Assembly (NCBI GenBank): GCA_037447655.1
Contig: JBBHKE010001362.1
Span: 291,148-355,147, forward strand
Length of the DNA: 64,000 nucleotides
Source: Zygnema cylindricum
Lineage: Eukaryota; Streptophyta; Zygnematophyceae; Zygnematales; Zygnemataceae
Direction of reading: 5' to 3'
Part shown: in pieces, positions 23,126-34,939 of the stretch
How the letters are laid out: each line of letters opens with the position of its first letter
How positions within the stretch are numbered: position 1 is the stretch's first letter
Translations under genes and position numbers: made by a program
Notes under the pieces: model-generated
What the model was told of the DNA's origin: nothing
The model's database searches: none
What the model saw: only the letters and a program-made list of their open reading frames with translations

Positions 23126-23883
23126 TCATCCGCTCCTTATTTTTAACTAACCTCAGTTAAATCACATTTCATTCTCAAGACAGGACTTCTATATTATTAT
23201 CCCTCCAATACCTTTGTAAAAACTTAGAATTTTTATCCTCTTAAGTCAACTCATCTTGTGGCCTTCCAAGATAATGCACTTGGTAGAATGTAGTATTGCG
23301 GACCTGGAACGCTTGACCAACCCAATCTATTACCCATCGGCAGACTTTAGGTTCTATAATTATTAATGGATCCTATTCCAATTCTCTTTCAGTTGGTCGA
23401 AGATTTGCTGGTTTCAACTGACTGATGTGTATCACTGGATGATTTTTTGTTGAAGGCGGAAGGTCCAATCTGGCAGCAATTCACAATATCATCTCGATTT
23501 TAATAAATGGTCCAATGTACTTAGGAGCAAATTTACTCGTAGGATCCAATTGTCCCTCGATCTTGCACCTAATAAGGTGTAGATAGTTAGACCTGGTCAC
23601 CTGCGCTTACCACCCAATCACCACGTTTGCGGTTAGCATTTAATTCTTGCCTCCTTTGTGCCTCCTCTAATGTTTCCCAGTCTGTTTTCCAAAATGATTC
23701 AATGTATTCCCAAAACTCTGTTCCAGAACCTCTATTCTCTTGAGTGACTCTTGCCACTAAGTCTAATGCTTCTTTGGGCTGGTATGTGTATGCAACTTTA
23801 AATGGTGAGAATCATGTACTAGCATGTTTACATGAATTGTATGCAAATTGTATTAATGGTAGTTTAGATCCCCGTCTGTTCCG
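23126..23883 (-). pseudogene. G1 integrase C-terminal region
   Basis: The DNA parallels 50141-50640, where the frame encodes a GPF-type chromatin-linked module (PKYIGPFTI and HISELKPAN). Here the frame is broken by stops. It ends at TTCCG, the target duplication of C1. Confidence 0.65.
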
Positions 23884-24744
23884 TGTTGTTCTATAACCAG
23901 CGCTGCAGGTGGAGGAGCAGCAGTAGTAGTAGAAGTAGACATGATACACTTTCAGAAGCTATCAAAATCCTATCAAGCAACTGTTTTACAGTGCTCACCA
24001 AATCGTATACAAGCGTCGAAACATCACAAAACTTTATCAGAATATAGAGTAGCACAAACACTAACAACTCCCTGAGTTTCAGCACAATTGACCCGACAAC
24101 ACTCAAGATATAATACTCAGAAGTTTCCCAAAAATTGTTTGCAGTTTACTACTTGGAAGTCTGGATATATCAAATGCTCTAAGTCCTAAGTCTTATACTC
24201 TTGGTGTTCTACCGCCGATACAAGTGTACCTTAGAGGTACGTCCAAAATCAACCCACCTACTGAGATCTACGTGTTTTGAATCTTGCCAACCCAATATAC
24301 CATCGTACAGTCAATATCACTCAGAATCTATATTAAGTGATTGTACAAATACTTGTTTACTAAGTCACTTGTGATACTCTTATGAATCTCGTCCGTTGAC
24401 TTGATTCATATCAATCGCAGCTGCGTTGTCCCGTACCGAATCACATTCATATCACCCGCGGCTGCGATGTCCTGCACCGAATCATATCCAAGATAATAGC
24501 AGCTCCGTTGTCTGTACGGATCATATCTAAAGTAACCGCAGCTGCGTTTGTCCTGTCTGTGTCGCATTTTCACTGCTGCGCTGCTCTGTCTGCATAGCCG
24601 GTGCGACGCAGCTCTGTTTGCATAGTAGCTGCGTTGTCCTGTACTGCACTCAAGTGACGTCCTTGTGAACTTACGTTACAGATTACTACCTTTCTATCGT
24701 CACACGACTAATTTACTGAGACTTAAAGTTTTCCGAAATCAACA
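23884..24744 (-). repeat. C1 3' LTR
   Basis: 861 bp, starting TGTTGTTCTATAACC and ending AAATCAACA. It contains several short GCAGCTGCGTTGTCC-type subrepeats (about 24415-24650). It differs from the right LTR by scattered substitutions and small indels. Confidence 0.9.
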
Positions 24745-25208
24745 CTCCCCTAAAATTTTAGACTCAGTGTATCAGCGCAGTTGCGATGTCAAAGTCGCGC
24801 AACTACGATGTCACAGTTAGCGCAACATGGCAGTATAGCAACGCAACATAGCAACATAGCAACGCCGAAGATGAACTAGTCACCTAGTCCCACTACACGT
24901 TGATTGTGGACTAGCGCAGCATGGCAGTATCACAATGGAGCTAGTTATCTATTCACCCAATCCTACTGCATCCCTACAATACTTTAGCTTGGGAGCAGGA
25001 AGAGCTTTAGTAAGCATATCAGCAACCATTCTTGTGTCTAGCAGATAAGATAATTTGATAGCCCTGGAGAACACTTTTCTATTACAAAGTGTAATCGTAC
25101 ATCCATGTGTTTACTCTTGAAGTAATGAATTGGGTTAGAGGCAATGGCAATGGCAGCCTGGTTATCACACCAGATCACCTGCAGCCCAACCTGCATGTAT
25201 CCTAATTC

Positions 25209-26420
25209 TTACAACATGGATTTTACCCATAAGAGTTCTTTGAGGGCCGAGCTTGCTGCCATATATTCTAATTCGATTGTCCACTGCGCTGTAACCTTTT
25301 GAAGTTTGCTGCTCCAGCAGCACGTTCCGTTCCCAATTTGCAAAACGAATCCCGTGGTGGATTTCCAACTTGGCATGTCGCCATAGCTTGCATCACTCCA
25401 CGTTTGCAGCTTCACTTCTCCTCCGCCTAGTGTGAGTTTGAGGTCTTTTGTTCCTGCCAAATATCTTAAAACTCTCCATGCAGCATCAAAATCAGATTTT
25501 CTCGGATTCTCTGGACTCCTGCTCAGTACCCTGACTGCTGCAGCAACGTTAGGACGGGTACAGTTCATGAAATATATTAAGCTTCCCACTTTTTGTCTCT
25601 AAGGTATTTGTGTCAATTAATTATTCTCTCCGTACTCTAAGTACTCGCTAACGATGACACCTGGTTCTGTCTCTTCTCCCTTTAGCTTTTGCCGAAATTC
25701 CATTGGAGTTAGACATCCTTTTGCCCCCCGCATTCCGTACTCATCTAACATGTTTCCAATAGCCTTTTTTTGAGTCAATTTTATTACTTTCTTATTTCTG
25801 TCCCTCTCTACTTGAATACCCAAAATATATTTTGCCTCACCGAGATCTTTTATCTCAAATCGTGAGTTTAGAGCAGTTTTGATTTTGTTAATTTCAACCA
25901 TTGATTTGCTAATTAATAGTAAATCATCTACATACACCGCTATATACACTATCCCGTTTTCACCTTTTAGAACGTAGACAGAGTGATGAGAACATATCCT
26001 TTGAAATCCTAGGCTAGTCAAGAATTCATCAAGCTTCAGATTCCATTGCCCGGGGCCTGTTTTAGGCCATACAAAGATTTTAGCAACTTGCATATTAAGT
26101 GCTATTTTCGTGGTTTTGCATATTTTTCAAGCTGTTGCATGTAAATAGTCTCCTCTAGTTCTCCATGCAAAAATGCTGTCTTTACATCCATCTGATGTTT
26201 TTCCATATCCTCTATAGCAGCTAGGGACAACAATATCCTAACTGTCGGAAATCTTACAACCGGAGAGAATGTTTCTTCAAAATCGATTCCTTCCTTTTAA
26301 TTATAACCCTTCGCCACAAGTCAGGCATCATATCGTTCAATGGTGTTATCGGGATTTAACATCACCTTGAATACCCATTTGCTGCCGATCGCTTTTCGGT
26401 CCGGAGGAAGTTCCACAAGC
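25209..26420 (-). pseudogene. C1 reverse transcriptase and RNase H
   Basis: The frame at 26093-25617 carries YVDDLLLIS, the copia reverse transcriptase active-site box, then DLGEAKYILGIQ. The frame at 25589-25209 carries the C-terminal SLIYFMNCTRPN and the RNase H signature WSDASYGD with STTGF. Part of the expected upstream reverse transcriptase lies in another frame to about 26420. An in-frame stop separates the two ORFs at about 25615. Confidence 0.85.
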
Positions 26421-26750
26421 TCCCATGTTTGAGCCTCCATGATCGACTTCATTTCGTCATTTGTTGCCTCCATCTAATGATTCTGCTCTGGTGATGAGAA
26501 GGCCTCTTGGATGGTCAATGGCTCCCCTGAGGCAGCCGAGTAGGCAAAGTGAGAGCTTGCTTGCAGGCGGCTGCTGGATCTTCTTCCCCCCTGGAAATTA
26601 TGAGGTTGAGATCGTCGGATGCTGCGCATTGCGCTAATTGCGCTGGTTGCTATCCGTGTGTATTGACTGCTGTTGGTCTGGGTAGAACTGAACTTGTTGA
26701 GGAATTCGGAGAGAGTCTGACTCTGGAGTCACCACCGGAGAAAGCTGCAC

Positions 26751-27470
26751 CTACGGGACAATTTCTTGCATGCAATCTAAAATGACATACTCTTGTACTT
26801 TTTGCTGCTTTTGCTGCTCTGTCATTTTAAATAAATCTATTGAGTGTAGTTCATCTTTGACAATGATATTCCTTGCTACAACTATTTTCTGCTTCTCAAA
26901 TACAAAGACTTTGTAACCTTTAGAGTGATCATCGTATCCTAACAAAATACCCGGTTATCCCTTCGGTTCCATTTTCCATCTGACGGAAGACGTATCTAAG
27001 ATAAAGCATTGACTACCAAAGACTTTGAAATATCTAACATCTGGTTTGCTACTTGTCCAGATCTTATAAGGAGTAGAGTCTTCCGATCATGATCCTATCC
27101 TATTCTTAATATAAACTGCACAATTTAGTGCCTCAGCCTAGAATTTCGGATCCACATTTTTATCTGCGAGCATCGACCTAGAGCTCTCCGTGAGAGTTCT
27201 ATTTAATCTCTCTGGCACCCCATTTTGTTCCGGTGAATTTGGAACAGTCAACATATGACTTATACCTTTCTTGAGTAAAAAGGTTTCAAACTCTTTTGAT
27301 GTATATTCACCACCATTGTCCCATTTGAGCTGCAAAATAGGTAAATTATGAAGTTTTTCAACCCATGCTTTATAGTGTTTGAAGTGACCAAACACTTCAC
27401 TCTTTTTCTTCATGAAGTAAACTTTTGTAAATCCAAAGAAATTATCTGTGAAGGTGACCATGTATTTCAC
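26751..27470 (-). pseudogene. C1 integrase core and C-terminus
   Basis: The frame at 27470-27138 has FTDNF and KWDNGGEY, then SPEQNGVPERLNRT: the second Asp and the Glu of the D,D,E triad are in place. The downstream piece LGYDDHSKGYKVF (26945-26751) is the usual copia C-terminal box. The two are out of frame with each other. Confidence 0.85.
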
Positions 27471-28130
27471 CCCCCGGCAGATGGAACCTTTGCAGGACCA
27501 AGAACACCCGAGTGAATTAGTTGTAAAAGTTTTGTTGCCCGATGCTCAGACTCTTTAGGAAATGGCAGTCTGTGGATTTTGCCTAAAGCGTAGCCATCAC
27601 ATGTTTTGACTGGCTGATCTGTGATTGATACACCTTCTATTTCCCCAGCAAATACCATTTTTCTCAAACTATCATAGTTTACATGGCCTAATCTTTTATG
27701 CCACAACTCATCTGAATGCAAAACACCGGAGTACAGAACATCATTCTCCTTGGTATTAGCCATATCCATTCGGTACATCTTGCTATTATCTCTAGTACTT
27801 GTAACTGCGACTTTGCCATTTTTGCTAACAATCTGCCTACCGTTTTTCAAATTAACCTCAAAGACTTTACTCTCTACCAAGGACGTAGAAAACATATTTT
27901 TCTTAAAGTCAGGCACAAATAAGACACTGTGAAGAGTTCTTTCAGTTGCTTTGCCTTCCACATCCACTAGCAAAGACACATCACCCACAGCACAAGTCTG
28001 AACACTCATGAGACAAACATAATAAATGTTTTTCTCCAGTGTTGTTCTCAGATTTTTGAAGATGACTTTGTTCCAGCATATGTGGGCTGAAGCTCCAGTA
28101 TACATTATCCATCCAGGGTCCTCTGCGCCA
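27467..28130 (-). pseudogene. C1 protease and GAG-pre-integrase zinc region
   Basis: The protease box reads MYTGASAHIC where DTGAS or DSGAS is needed: the catalytic Asp codon is TAT at 28102-28100. Then follow the spacer, LWHKRLGHVNYDSLRKM and a single TCDGYALGK, where CxxC would be expected (the HHCC zinc finger is damaged). Confidence 0.8.
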
Positions 28131-28179
28131 TCATCGCTGCCACCATAGCAAAGAGATCCGTGTCATCTTCCTCAAAAAG

Positions 28180-29066
28180 TGTCAGAGTCTCGTCTTGGAG
28201 TGATGAAGAGGCTGAAAACAGTGTATTTCCACGAGGTGGAGGCCCCGTGAAGTTTTTGTAAAACTGACTTTGTTGCCACCCTGGTCTGTATAAACCTGTA
28301 TCGTTAGCTTTTTTAAGCTTAGGACAAAATTTGTATCCTTGACCCCCCTCACTACAAAAAAAACATGCATTGTTGGATTGTCTATTTCCACCTTGATTAA
28401 ACTGTCTGAGCTGATTAAATTGAACTTTTTGCTGATTAAGCTGTTGTTTCCTCTCAAAGTCTTAATTAAAAGCCTCTACCTGCTCAACATTCAAAATATT
28501 AGATGTAGCTTCCTCCTCTAGTAAAATATTGATAGCTAACTGTAAAGTCCAGCTAGCTTTATCTTTGTATTTGAGCATATCAGATGCTCCTTTCATACTA
28601 CGAGGGAGACCCCGCATTTCATACTACGAGGGAGACCCCGCATGAGCAATGCTGCCTGTTGAAATCGAAGAAACTCCCCACCTGCGTAAGCATGTGCATC
28701 TACAAGGATGCGAAACTTGTTAGAATAATCAGCCATTGTACCTCCAGTGTATTTATAGTCCCAATTTTTTCTAGCCAAAAAGAGCTCATCTTGGACATTA
28801 GCTTTTTCATAATCAGTTTTAATAGATTTCCAGATATCAATTGTTTTTTTCATTTTTATCCGAGACATAGCTAAGTCCTTATATATACAAAATTTCAGAA
28901 TAGAGCGAGCTTGCGTATTTTTCTTAGACTATGATGGATCAGATTCATCTAGCGAACCATCCAATATGTCCAAAAGATTGACATCCTCAAAATGTGTCTC
29001 CACCTTATCCGCCCAGTAAACATACTTTTCCCCGGAAAAGATAAGAATTCTCGATAACAGGCCCAT
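28180..29066 (-). pseudogene. C1 gag
   Basis: Reading starts at ATG 29066-29064 (copy in the inner duplicate; equal to 30078-30076), inside the putative primer binding site. It gives KYVYWADKVETHFEDVN, then a TAG near 28952, then IDIWKSIKTDYEKA, typical of copia gag. A 26-bp direct duplication (28591-28642) shifts the frame. The zinc knuckle at about 28325-28366 reads CFFCSEGGQGYKFC, with Gln in place of the His. Confidence 0.75.
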
Positions 29067-30848
29067 AACCTATTGTTCTACAACCACCGGTGCAGGTGGA
29101 GGAGCAGCAATAGTAGTAGAAGTAGACATGATACACTCTCATAAGCTATCAAAAATCCTATCAAACAATTGTTTTACAGTGCTCACAAAATCTTATACAA
29201 GCATCCAAACCTCACAAAAATCTATCAGAATATAGCGTAGCATAATCAGTGACAACTCCCAAAGTTTCAGCACAATTGACTCGACAACACTCAAGATATA
29301 ATACTCAGAAGTTTCCCAAAAACTGTTTGCAGTTTACTACTTGGAAGTCTGGATACATCAAATGCTCTAAGTCCGAAGTCTTATACTCTTGGTGTTCTAC
29401 CACCGATACTAGTGTACCTGAGAGGTATGTCCAAAATCAACCCACCTATTGAGATCTACGTGTTCCTAATCCTGCCAACCCAATCTACCATCGTACAGTC
29501 AATATTACTGAGAATCTATATTATGTGATTGTACAAATACTTGTCGGCTAAGTCACTTGTGATACTCTTATGAATCTCGTCCGTTGACTTGATTCATATC
29601 AATCGCAGCTGCGTCGTCCAGTACCGAATCACATTCATATCACCCTCGGCTGCGGTGTCCCGTACCGAATCATATCCAAGATAACAACAACTGCGTTGTC
29701 TGTACGGATCATATCTAAAGTAACCGCAGCTGCGTTTGTCCTGTCTGTGTCGCAACTTCGCTGCTGCGCTGCTCTGTCTGCATAGCAGTTGCGGTGCTTC
29801 GCTGCTCTGTGTGCATAGCAACTGTGTTGTCCTGTAGATTTCCAGATATCAATTGCTTTTTTCATTTTTATCCGAGACATAGCTAAGTCCTTATATATAC
29901 AAAATTTCAGAATAGAGCGAGCTTGCGTATTTTTCTTAGACTATGATGGATCAGATTCATCTAGCGAACCATCCAATATGTCCAAAAGATTGACATCCTC
30001 AAAATGTGTCTCCACCTTATCCGCCCAGTAAACATACTTTTCCTCGGAAAAGATAAGAATTCTCGATAACAGGCCCATAACCTATTGTTCTACAACCACC
30101 GGTGCAGGTGGAGGAGCAGCAATAGTAGTAGAAGTAGACATGATACACTCTCAGAAGCTATCAAAAATCCTATCAAACAACTGTTTTACAGTGCTCACAA
30201 AATCTTATACAAGCATCCAAACCTCACAAAAATCTATCAGAATATAGCGTAGCGTAATCAGTGACAACTCCCAAAGTTTCAGCACAATTGACTCGACAAC
30301 ACTCAAGATATAATACTCAGAAGTTTCCCAAAAACTGTTTGCAGTTTACTACTTGGAAGTCTGGATACATCAAATGCTCTAAGTCCGAAGTCTTATACTC
30401 TTGGTGTTCTACCACCGATACTAGTGTACCTGAGAGGTATGTCCAAAATCAACCCACCTATTGAGATCTACGTGTTCCTAATCCTGCCAACCCAATCTAC
30501 CATCGTACAGTCAATATTACTGAGAATCTATATTATGTGATTGTACAAATACTTGTCGGCTAAGTCACTTGTGATACTCTTATGAATCTCGTCCGTTGAC
30601 TTGATTCATATCAATCGCAGCTGCGTCGTCCAGTACCGAATCACATTCATATCACCCTCGGCTGCGGTGTCCCGTACCGAATCATATCCAAGATAACAAC
30701 AACTGCGTTGTCTGTACGGATCATATCTAAAGTAACCGCAGCTGCGTTTTTCCTGTCTGTGTCGCAACTTCGCTGCTGCGCTGCTCTGTCTGCATAGCAG
30801 TTGCGGTGCTTCGCTGCTCTGTGTGCATAGCAGCTGTGTTGTCCTGTA
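28825..30848. repeat. 1012-bp tandem duplication covering gag start, leader and partial LTR
   Basis: Units 28825-29836 and 29837-30848 are almost identical (the identical 67-codon frame recurs at exactly +1012). The junction CCTGTA|GATTTCC has a TA microhomology with the start of unit 1. This is a recent local duplication, after insertion or during reverse transcription. Confidence 0.9.
30072..30082 (-). promoter_or_regulatory. C1 primer binding site (initiator Met-tRNA anticodon type)
   Basis: Minus-strand GGTTATGGGCC follows the LTR directly. It is complementary to GGCCCATAACC of the anticodon arm of eukaryotic initiator Met-tRNA, as in Drosophila copia and GalEa-type elements, not to the 3' end of the tRNA. 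The ATG within it is the in-frame gag start. Confidence 0.65.
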
Positions 30849-30946
30849 CTGCACTCAAGTGATGTCCTTCTGAACTTACGCTACATATTACTACCTTTCT
30901 GTCGTCACAGTAATTTACTGAGACTTAAAGTTTCCCAAAATCAACA
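30083..30946 (-). repeat. C1 5' LTR
   Basis: 864 bp, starting TATTGTTCTACAACC (G lost from TG) and ending AAATCAACA. A truncated duplicate lies at 29071-29836. Confidence 0.9.
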
Positions 30947-30951
30947 TTCCG

Positions 30952-32064
30952 AACTCCACGGTAAACAGACCTAAGCATTTCCTCCAGTGTAAGGTTCATG
31001 TTACTGCATGTCTATCTGTGTGAGGATGATAGGAGGTACTCATTTTAATTCAGTGCCTAAATTTTGCTGCAATTCTTTCCAAATGCAGACATAAATTTAG
31101 AATCCTTATCACCGACTATAGACAAGGGGACTCCACGATGTCTAACCATGTTGTCAAACTATGACTTTGCAATATCTACAACAGAATGAATAGTTTTACA
31201 AGGGATAAAGATTGCCATTTAACTGAACTAATCAACTACGGCCAGGATATTATCATTTGTTCTAGAAGTAGCTGCCAACCTGACAATAAAATCCATACTG
31301 ACAGATTTCCATGGTCTTTTGGGGATATCTAAAGTTTTTAAGAGACATGTTAATTTTTGGCTAGTAGGTTTACTGTTTGTCGCCGACTAAGAGTTTTGTC
31401 TCGACGTAGATCTCCTAAATGCTCATTGGCTTCATGTAAAAGTTGTTTTCTTAAATCTCCTAATTCATGAATGCATAATGTATCCCATGTCGGCAAATAC
31501 ACTAAACCATCATCTATTCTAAAGTTTTTCACATGCCTCTCATTCAACAGGTTAGAATTCCCACTCGGAAGATTTTTGCAAATCACAGCAAAAAAACAAA
31601 AATCATTTTTATCATAACCATTTCTCACAGCATCTAAAAATAATTCGTCTTGAACTACCACACTTATTTCAAAACATCTACTTAAAACATCTGCCACTAC
31701 ATTTGTTTTTCTAGGAATATGTTTGATGTTAAATTTGAAATATGCTAGTTTTTGCATCCACCTAACTTGTTTGCCTATCATGATCTGTGCATCACTTAAT
31801 CTTTGCAGATAGGAAAGTGTTTTATCGTCACAATGAACCGTGAATTCTTTATTAGGCAAATAACAACTCCATTTCACCAATGCATGAACAATTGCAAGGA
31901 ATTCTTTTTCCCAGTGTTGGGTAGTTCTTTTCAACATCATTGAATTTCTTGGACTCAAAGGCAATAGGATTAAAATAATTGCCGACTTTTTGACTTATGA
32001 CTGGACATAGACCTTTATCAAATGCATCTGTGGTGATCAAAACTTCAAATTCTTGATCAGTATC
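30952..32064 (-). pseudogene. G1 integrase and RNase H fragment
   Basis: The frame at 31964-31350 carries EFLAIVHALVKW, FTVHCDDKTLSYLQ and HIPRKTNVVADVLSR (gypsy RNase H end), then an integrase zinc region start (HLGDLRRDKTLS, with the first His motif altered from HLGHLG). Sequence 30952-31340 parallels the G2 integrase core region with stops. The left part of RNase H is in another frame (31965-32064). Confidence 0.8.
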
Positions 32065-33371
32065 TGAAATTCTATGGGCTCCATTGCCACACAGAATTCG
32101 CATATCAAAAGAAGCTAATCTAGATAGTGCCGACTCCAAGTTTATATAAACCCAAATGATTGACCCCTTGACAATCAGAACCCCATTACAGCTTCACCCC
32201 TGTGAAATAAGACTTTCTGTGTGCTAAGTTCCACCACAGAATGCAAAGTTAGAATATGAGATTTGGACACATTCAACCACTTTGACTTTCCCTTAGAAAT
32301 GCAGCCACCCTAGCAGGCAAACACTTGACCGACTACACCCCTGTGTAGCTTGGACTCCCTTGAGTGTGGAGCAACAAGAATCACTCAAATTGGTCAACTG
32401 ATTTGATAGTTATGGCTGGCCAAAGTTTGTCATTTATACAAGGTGCTCTCTGGGAGAGTCATCTACCTACCCGAAATATTCTAAGTCCTAAACCCCTCTC
32501 TAAACCCTCTAGTACTGAGGTACGGACCAATCACATTACTATATAGTACATAAAGGTACAGATGCCGGTGTACCTTTTGTACGGTCATCGTACGACATGG
32601 CTAAAAAGTCAACAAATGTCCTATCCGGATTCGCTCTTATAATCTCTGGAATTCATGCCTCCAAATCTTATCTCTCCACGTGGCGCTAGGTCATGCCACG
32701 TCAGAAAAATGGTACCTTACAAGAAAGTACAAGTGCCAGAGTACTTTCTGTAAGTACATTGTACAATGTCGCCATAGTGCGACATTTGTCACTCCTGGAT
32801 TTTTTTTCTGCCGTTCCGAAAATTGCGTAATCCCTTAAGATGTCGCCACGTGTCATCCGGAATGGTGACGTCCGCAAATCGCCAAAATATCCTTTCGCGT
32901 AGCCGGCGCTAATCACGACCGTCCGATTTATTTCGGCATTTCATACGGACCGTCGAAACAAATGTCCGTACTATTTGTTTCGTCCGGTACTAAAAGTACA
33001 GCTGTTTCTATGCCCTATATACCGTAACCTAGTTAAATAGAAAAGCCTACCTATAAGTATTTAAATATTTATCAAACCATATACGTCTTAGCACTAGTCT
33101 TATACTAAATGGACAAAGCTAACGGCTACGGTACGTTTGACGGACGGTAGGTACCAAGATCAATTCCTGGGTCCGTCAAATACCATTTTGGTAAACATAC
33201 CTATTATCTATTCCCGTCTCTCTGGAGAGCTTAGGCAGCCATGGCTCTAGCTCCCTCTCCAGCCTTCAGTGACTACAACAATTGTGGGGGCTTGGAGAAG
33301 GAGGTCAAAGGCAGACTGCCTCTACTCTTTTTCTATCTAGTAAAGACCTAGAAAATACCCAAATATCAACA
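32065..33371 (-). mobile_element. solo LTR of a C2-related copia family, inserted in G1
   Basis: 1307 bp, bounded by an exact GTATC duplication (32060-32064 and 33372-33376). It is 1.3 kb with TG..CA ends and no internal region. Its reverse complement shares blocks with the C2 LTR (ATGGCTCTAGCTC..; GACTACAACAA.TGTGGGGGC), so it is minus-oriented. It formed by recombination between two LTRs after insertion. Confidence 0.85.
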
Positions 33372-33840
33372 GTATCAAGATACACCAGTGCACGGGTAGA
33401 GGTCAACTTCCCTTTTAGTTTTTCGAAAGCTCTCTCTTGATCGGCTCCCCACACAAACGTCTCCTTCTCCCGTAGTAAATCCGTCCAAGGTGCAAGAATC
33501 ATACTGGAGTTCTTGATAAATTTTATTCTCAAAGTTCCGTCTTTTTTTTTGACGAAAAGAGAATTGGTGCTCCGTACGGTGATTTGTTAGGCTGAATATA
33601 TCATTTCTCTATAAGTTGTTTGATCTATTTCTTTAACTCCTCCCCCCTAAAAAAAATGTGCTTATAAATTCCTGTGACAAGAGGATTACATCCAGGTTCA
33701 AGGTTAATAACATGTTCCACATCTCGGGAATGTGGCCTTCGATTTCGGTCCACTAAAGTGGACTTTGAGCAAACGAACTTTGAGGAATTACAATGGATGA
33801 ACCGTGGAGCATTTGACATATGATCTTCTAATGGAAATCT
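33372..33840 (-). pseudogene. G1 reverse transcriptase remnants
   Basis: IKNSSMILAPWTDLLREKET and ERAFEKLKGKLTS (RNase H side) join directly to the start of the reverse transcriptase (RDVEHVINLEPGCNPLVTGI). The palm with FIDD is absent compared with G2 (51950-52490). The similarity ends near 33840. Confidence 0.8.
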
Positions 33841-34939
33841 CTTAAAATGACCTCTTGCATTGGAATAAAATGCTGGCTTGATGAACTGGGTACTTTTTCT
33901 GATGAATGTAAAATTTGTCGAAAACTGTGCAAAGTTGGTTGGCGGAAATAGGTTTAAAACATTTGTGTAGAATTTTACTCATTTTCGATGGGGAGCTTCA
34001 CGACGCTCTTCCCTGAATCAAAATATTGGGTGTTGCATACCATTGTGGTGCTAGGCTTTCCAAATCAGATGATAATGTTTACCGTTTTTCCTCAGGGAAA
34101 TTTGGTACCAAATTTCGCATTTAATGGCTTAATTTGAACACCGTATCGGAAAGTAACCTCATTTGAACGTAATGCAACCTAACTCGACATCGCATTTTTG
34201 GCGAAGACCAGCAAAAGTCGGACGTATTAGGAGCGCTTGCTTTATCGCAAGCTCTCCTTAGAATACCCCCAACCTCTTTCTTGGTACTAAAAAAAAAAGC
34301 CATAGTCGAGCGCTTGTAATTCGTGAGAGTGAGTTATTAGTAAAATACAGTCTCATTATCATCATCAGATTGACTGGAAGAAAATCGGTGGCCATGGGAA
34401 GATAAATTCTGTTGTTGGTAAACAAAAGGATACTTGTGATTCGTCCGAGATGGTATGGACACACCAACACACACCTTCCCAAATTTGGCATTTGAAGTCA
34501 TAAGTTGAATATTGTATCGGAATATGACTTTGTTTTATCAGAAGAGAACTCATTTCAATATTTCATATTTCGGGAAAACAAGGTCACAATTGGGTTGTAT
34601 TTAGAGTAATGGCCTATTCATGAAACTTCTCTAAATACCACCTAATTTCGACTTGATTTTCTCCAAAAATGGCATGTTGAATAGTTTAAAGTCTGTAAGA
34701 CCGTGTCTTTGCCCAGTATGGTATGAAAGTATCATCTTCAACTGCAAAATTTGCTAAGTCTGTCGATATCAGTGGTTTTTTGATTAAATCACTTCAAATT
34801 CCACCGGATTTCGGTGCATTTCACTTAAAATAATCTTTATTTTTGACCTATTTGTAAAGTAAACCTTGGGTGGTCTGAAACAGGCTTACACGATATACAG
34901 TAGTTAACGAGTTGGTGGAGTCTGGTTTTACGTCAAAAA
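33841..34939. other. no gene recognised
   Basis: AT-rich sequence with weak self-similarity (several TTTGGCATTT.A and GTATCGGAA.. patches). I cannot assign it. Confidence 0.35.

Larger units (their letters stand above)
23884..30946 (-). mobile_element. Ty1/copia element C1, nested in G1
   Basis: 7063 bp, with TTCCG on both sides (23879-23883 and 30947-30951). The LTRs are 23884-24744 (ends TG..CA) and 30083-30946 (start mutated to TA). Minus-strand order is gag, protease, integrase, reverse transcriptase, RNase H, which is the copia order. A polypurine TTTTAGGGGAG sits next to the left LTR. A 1012-bp tandem duplication at the 5' end adds a truncated third LTR copy. Frameshifts and stops occur in every domain. 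Confidence 0.9.
23126..33840 (-). mobile_element. Ty3/gypsy element G1, truncated and interrupted
   Basis: Its parts are: 23126-23883 (matching the integrase C-terminal end of G2 at 50141-50630), 30952-32064 (integrase and RNase H) and 33372-33840 (RNase H start and reverse transcriptase edges). Removing copia C1 and a solo LTR rejoins these in the same order as G2. About 570 bp that encode the reverse transcriptase palm are missing near 33525. Gag, protease and the 5' LTR are absent beyond 33840. The element is dead. Confidence 0.8.
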
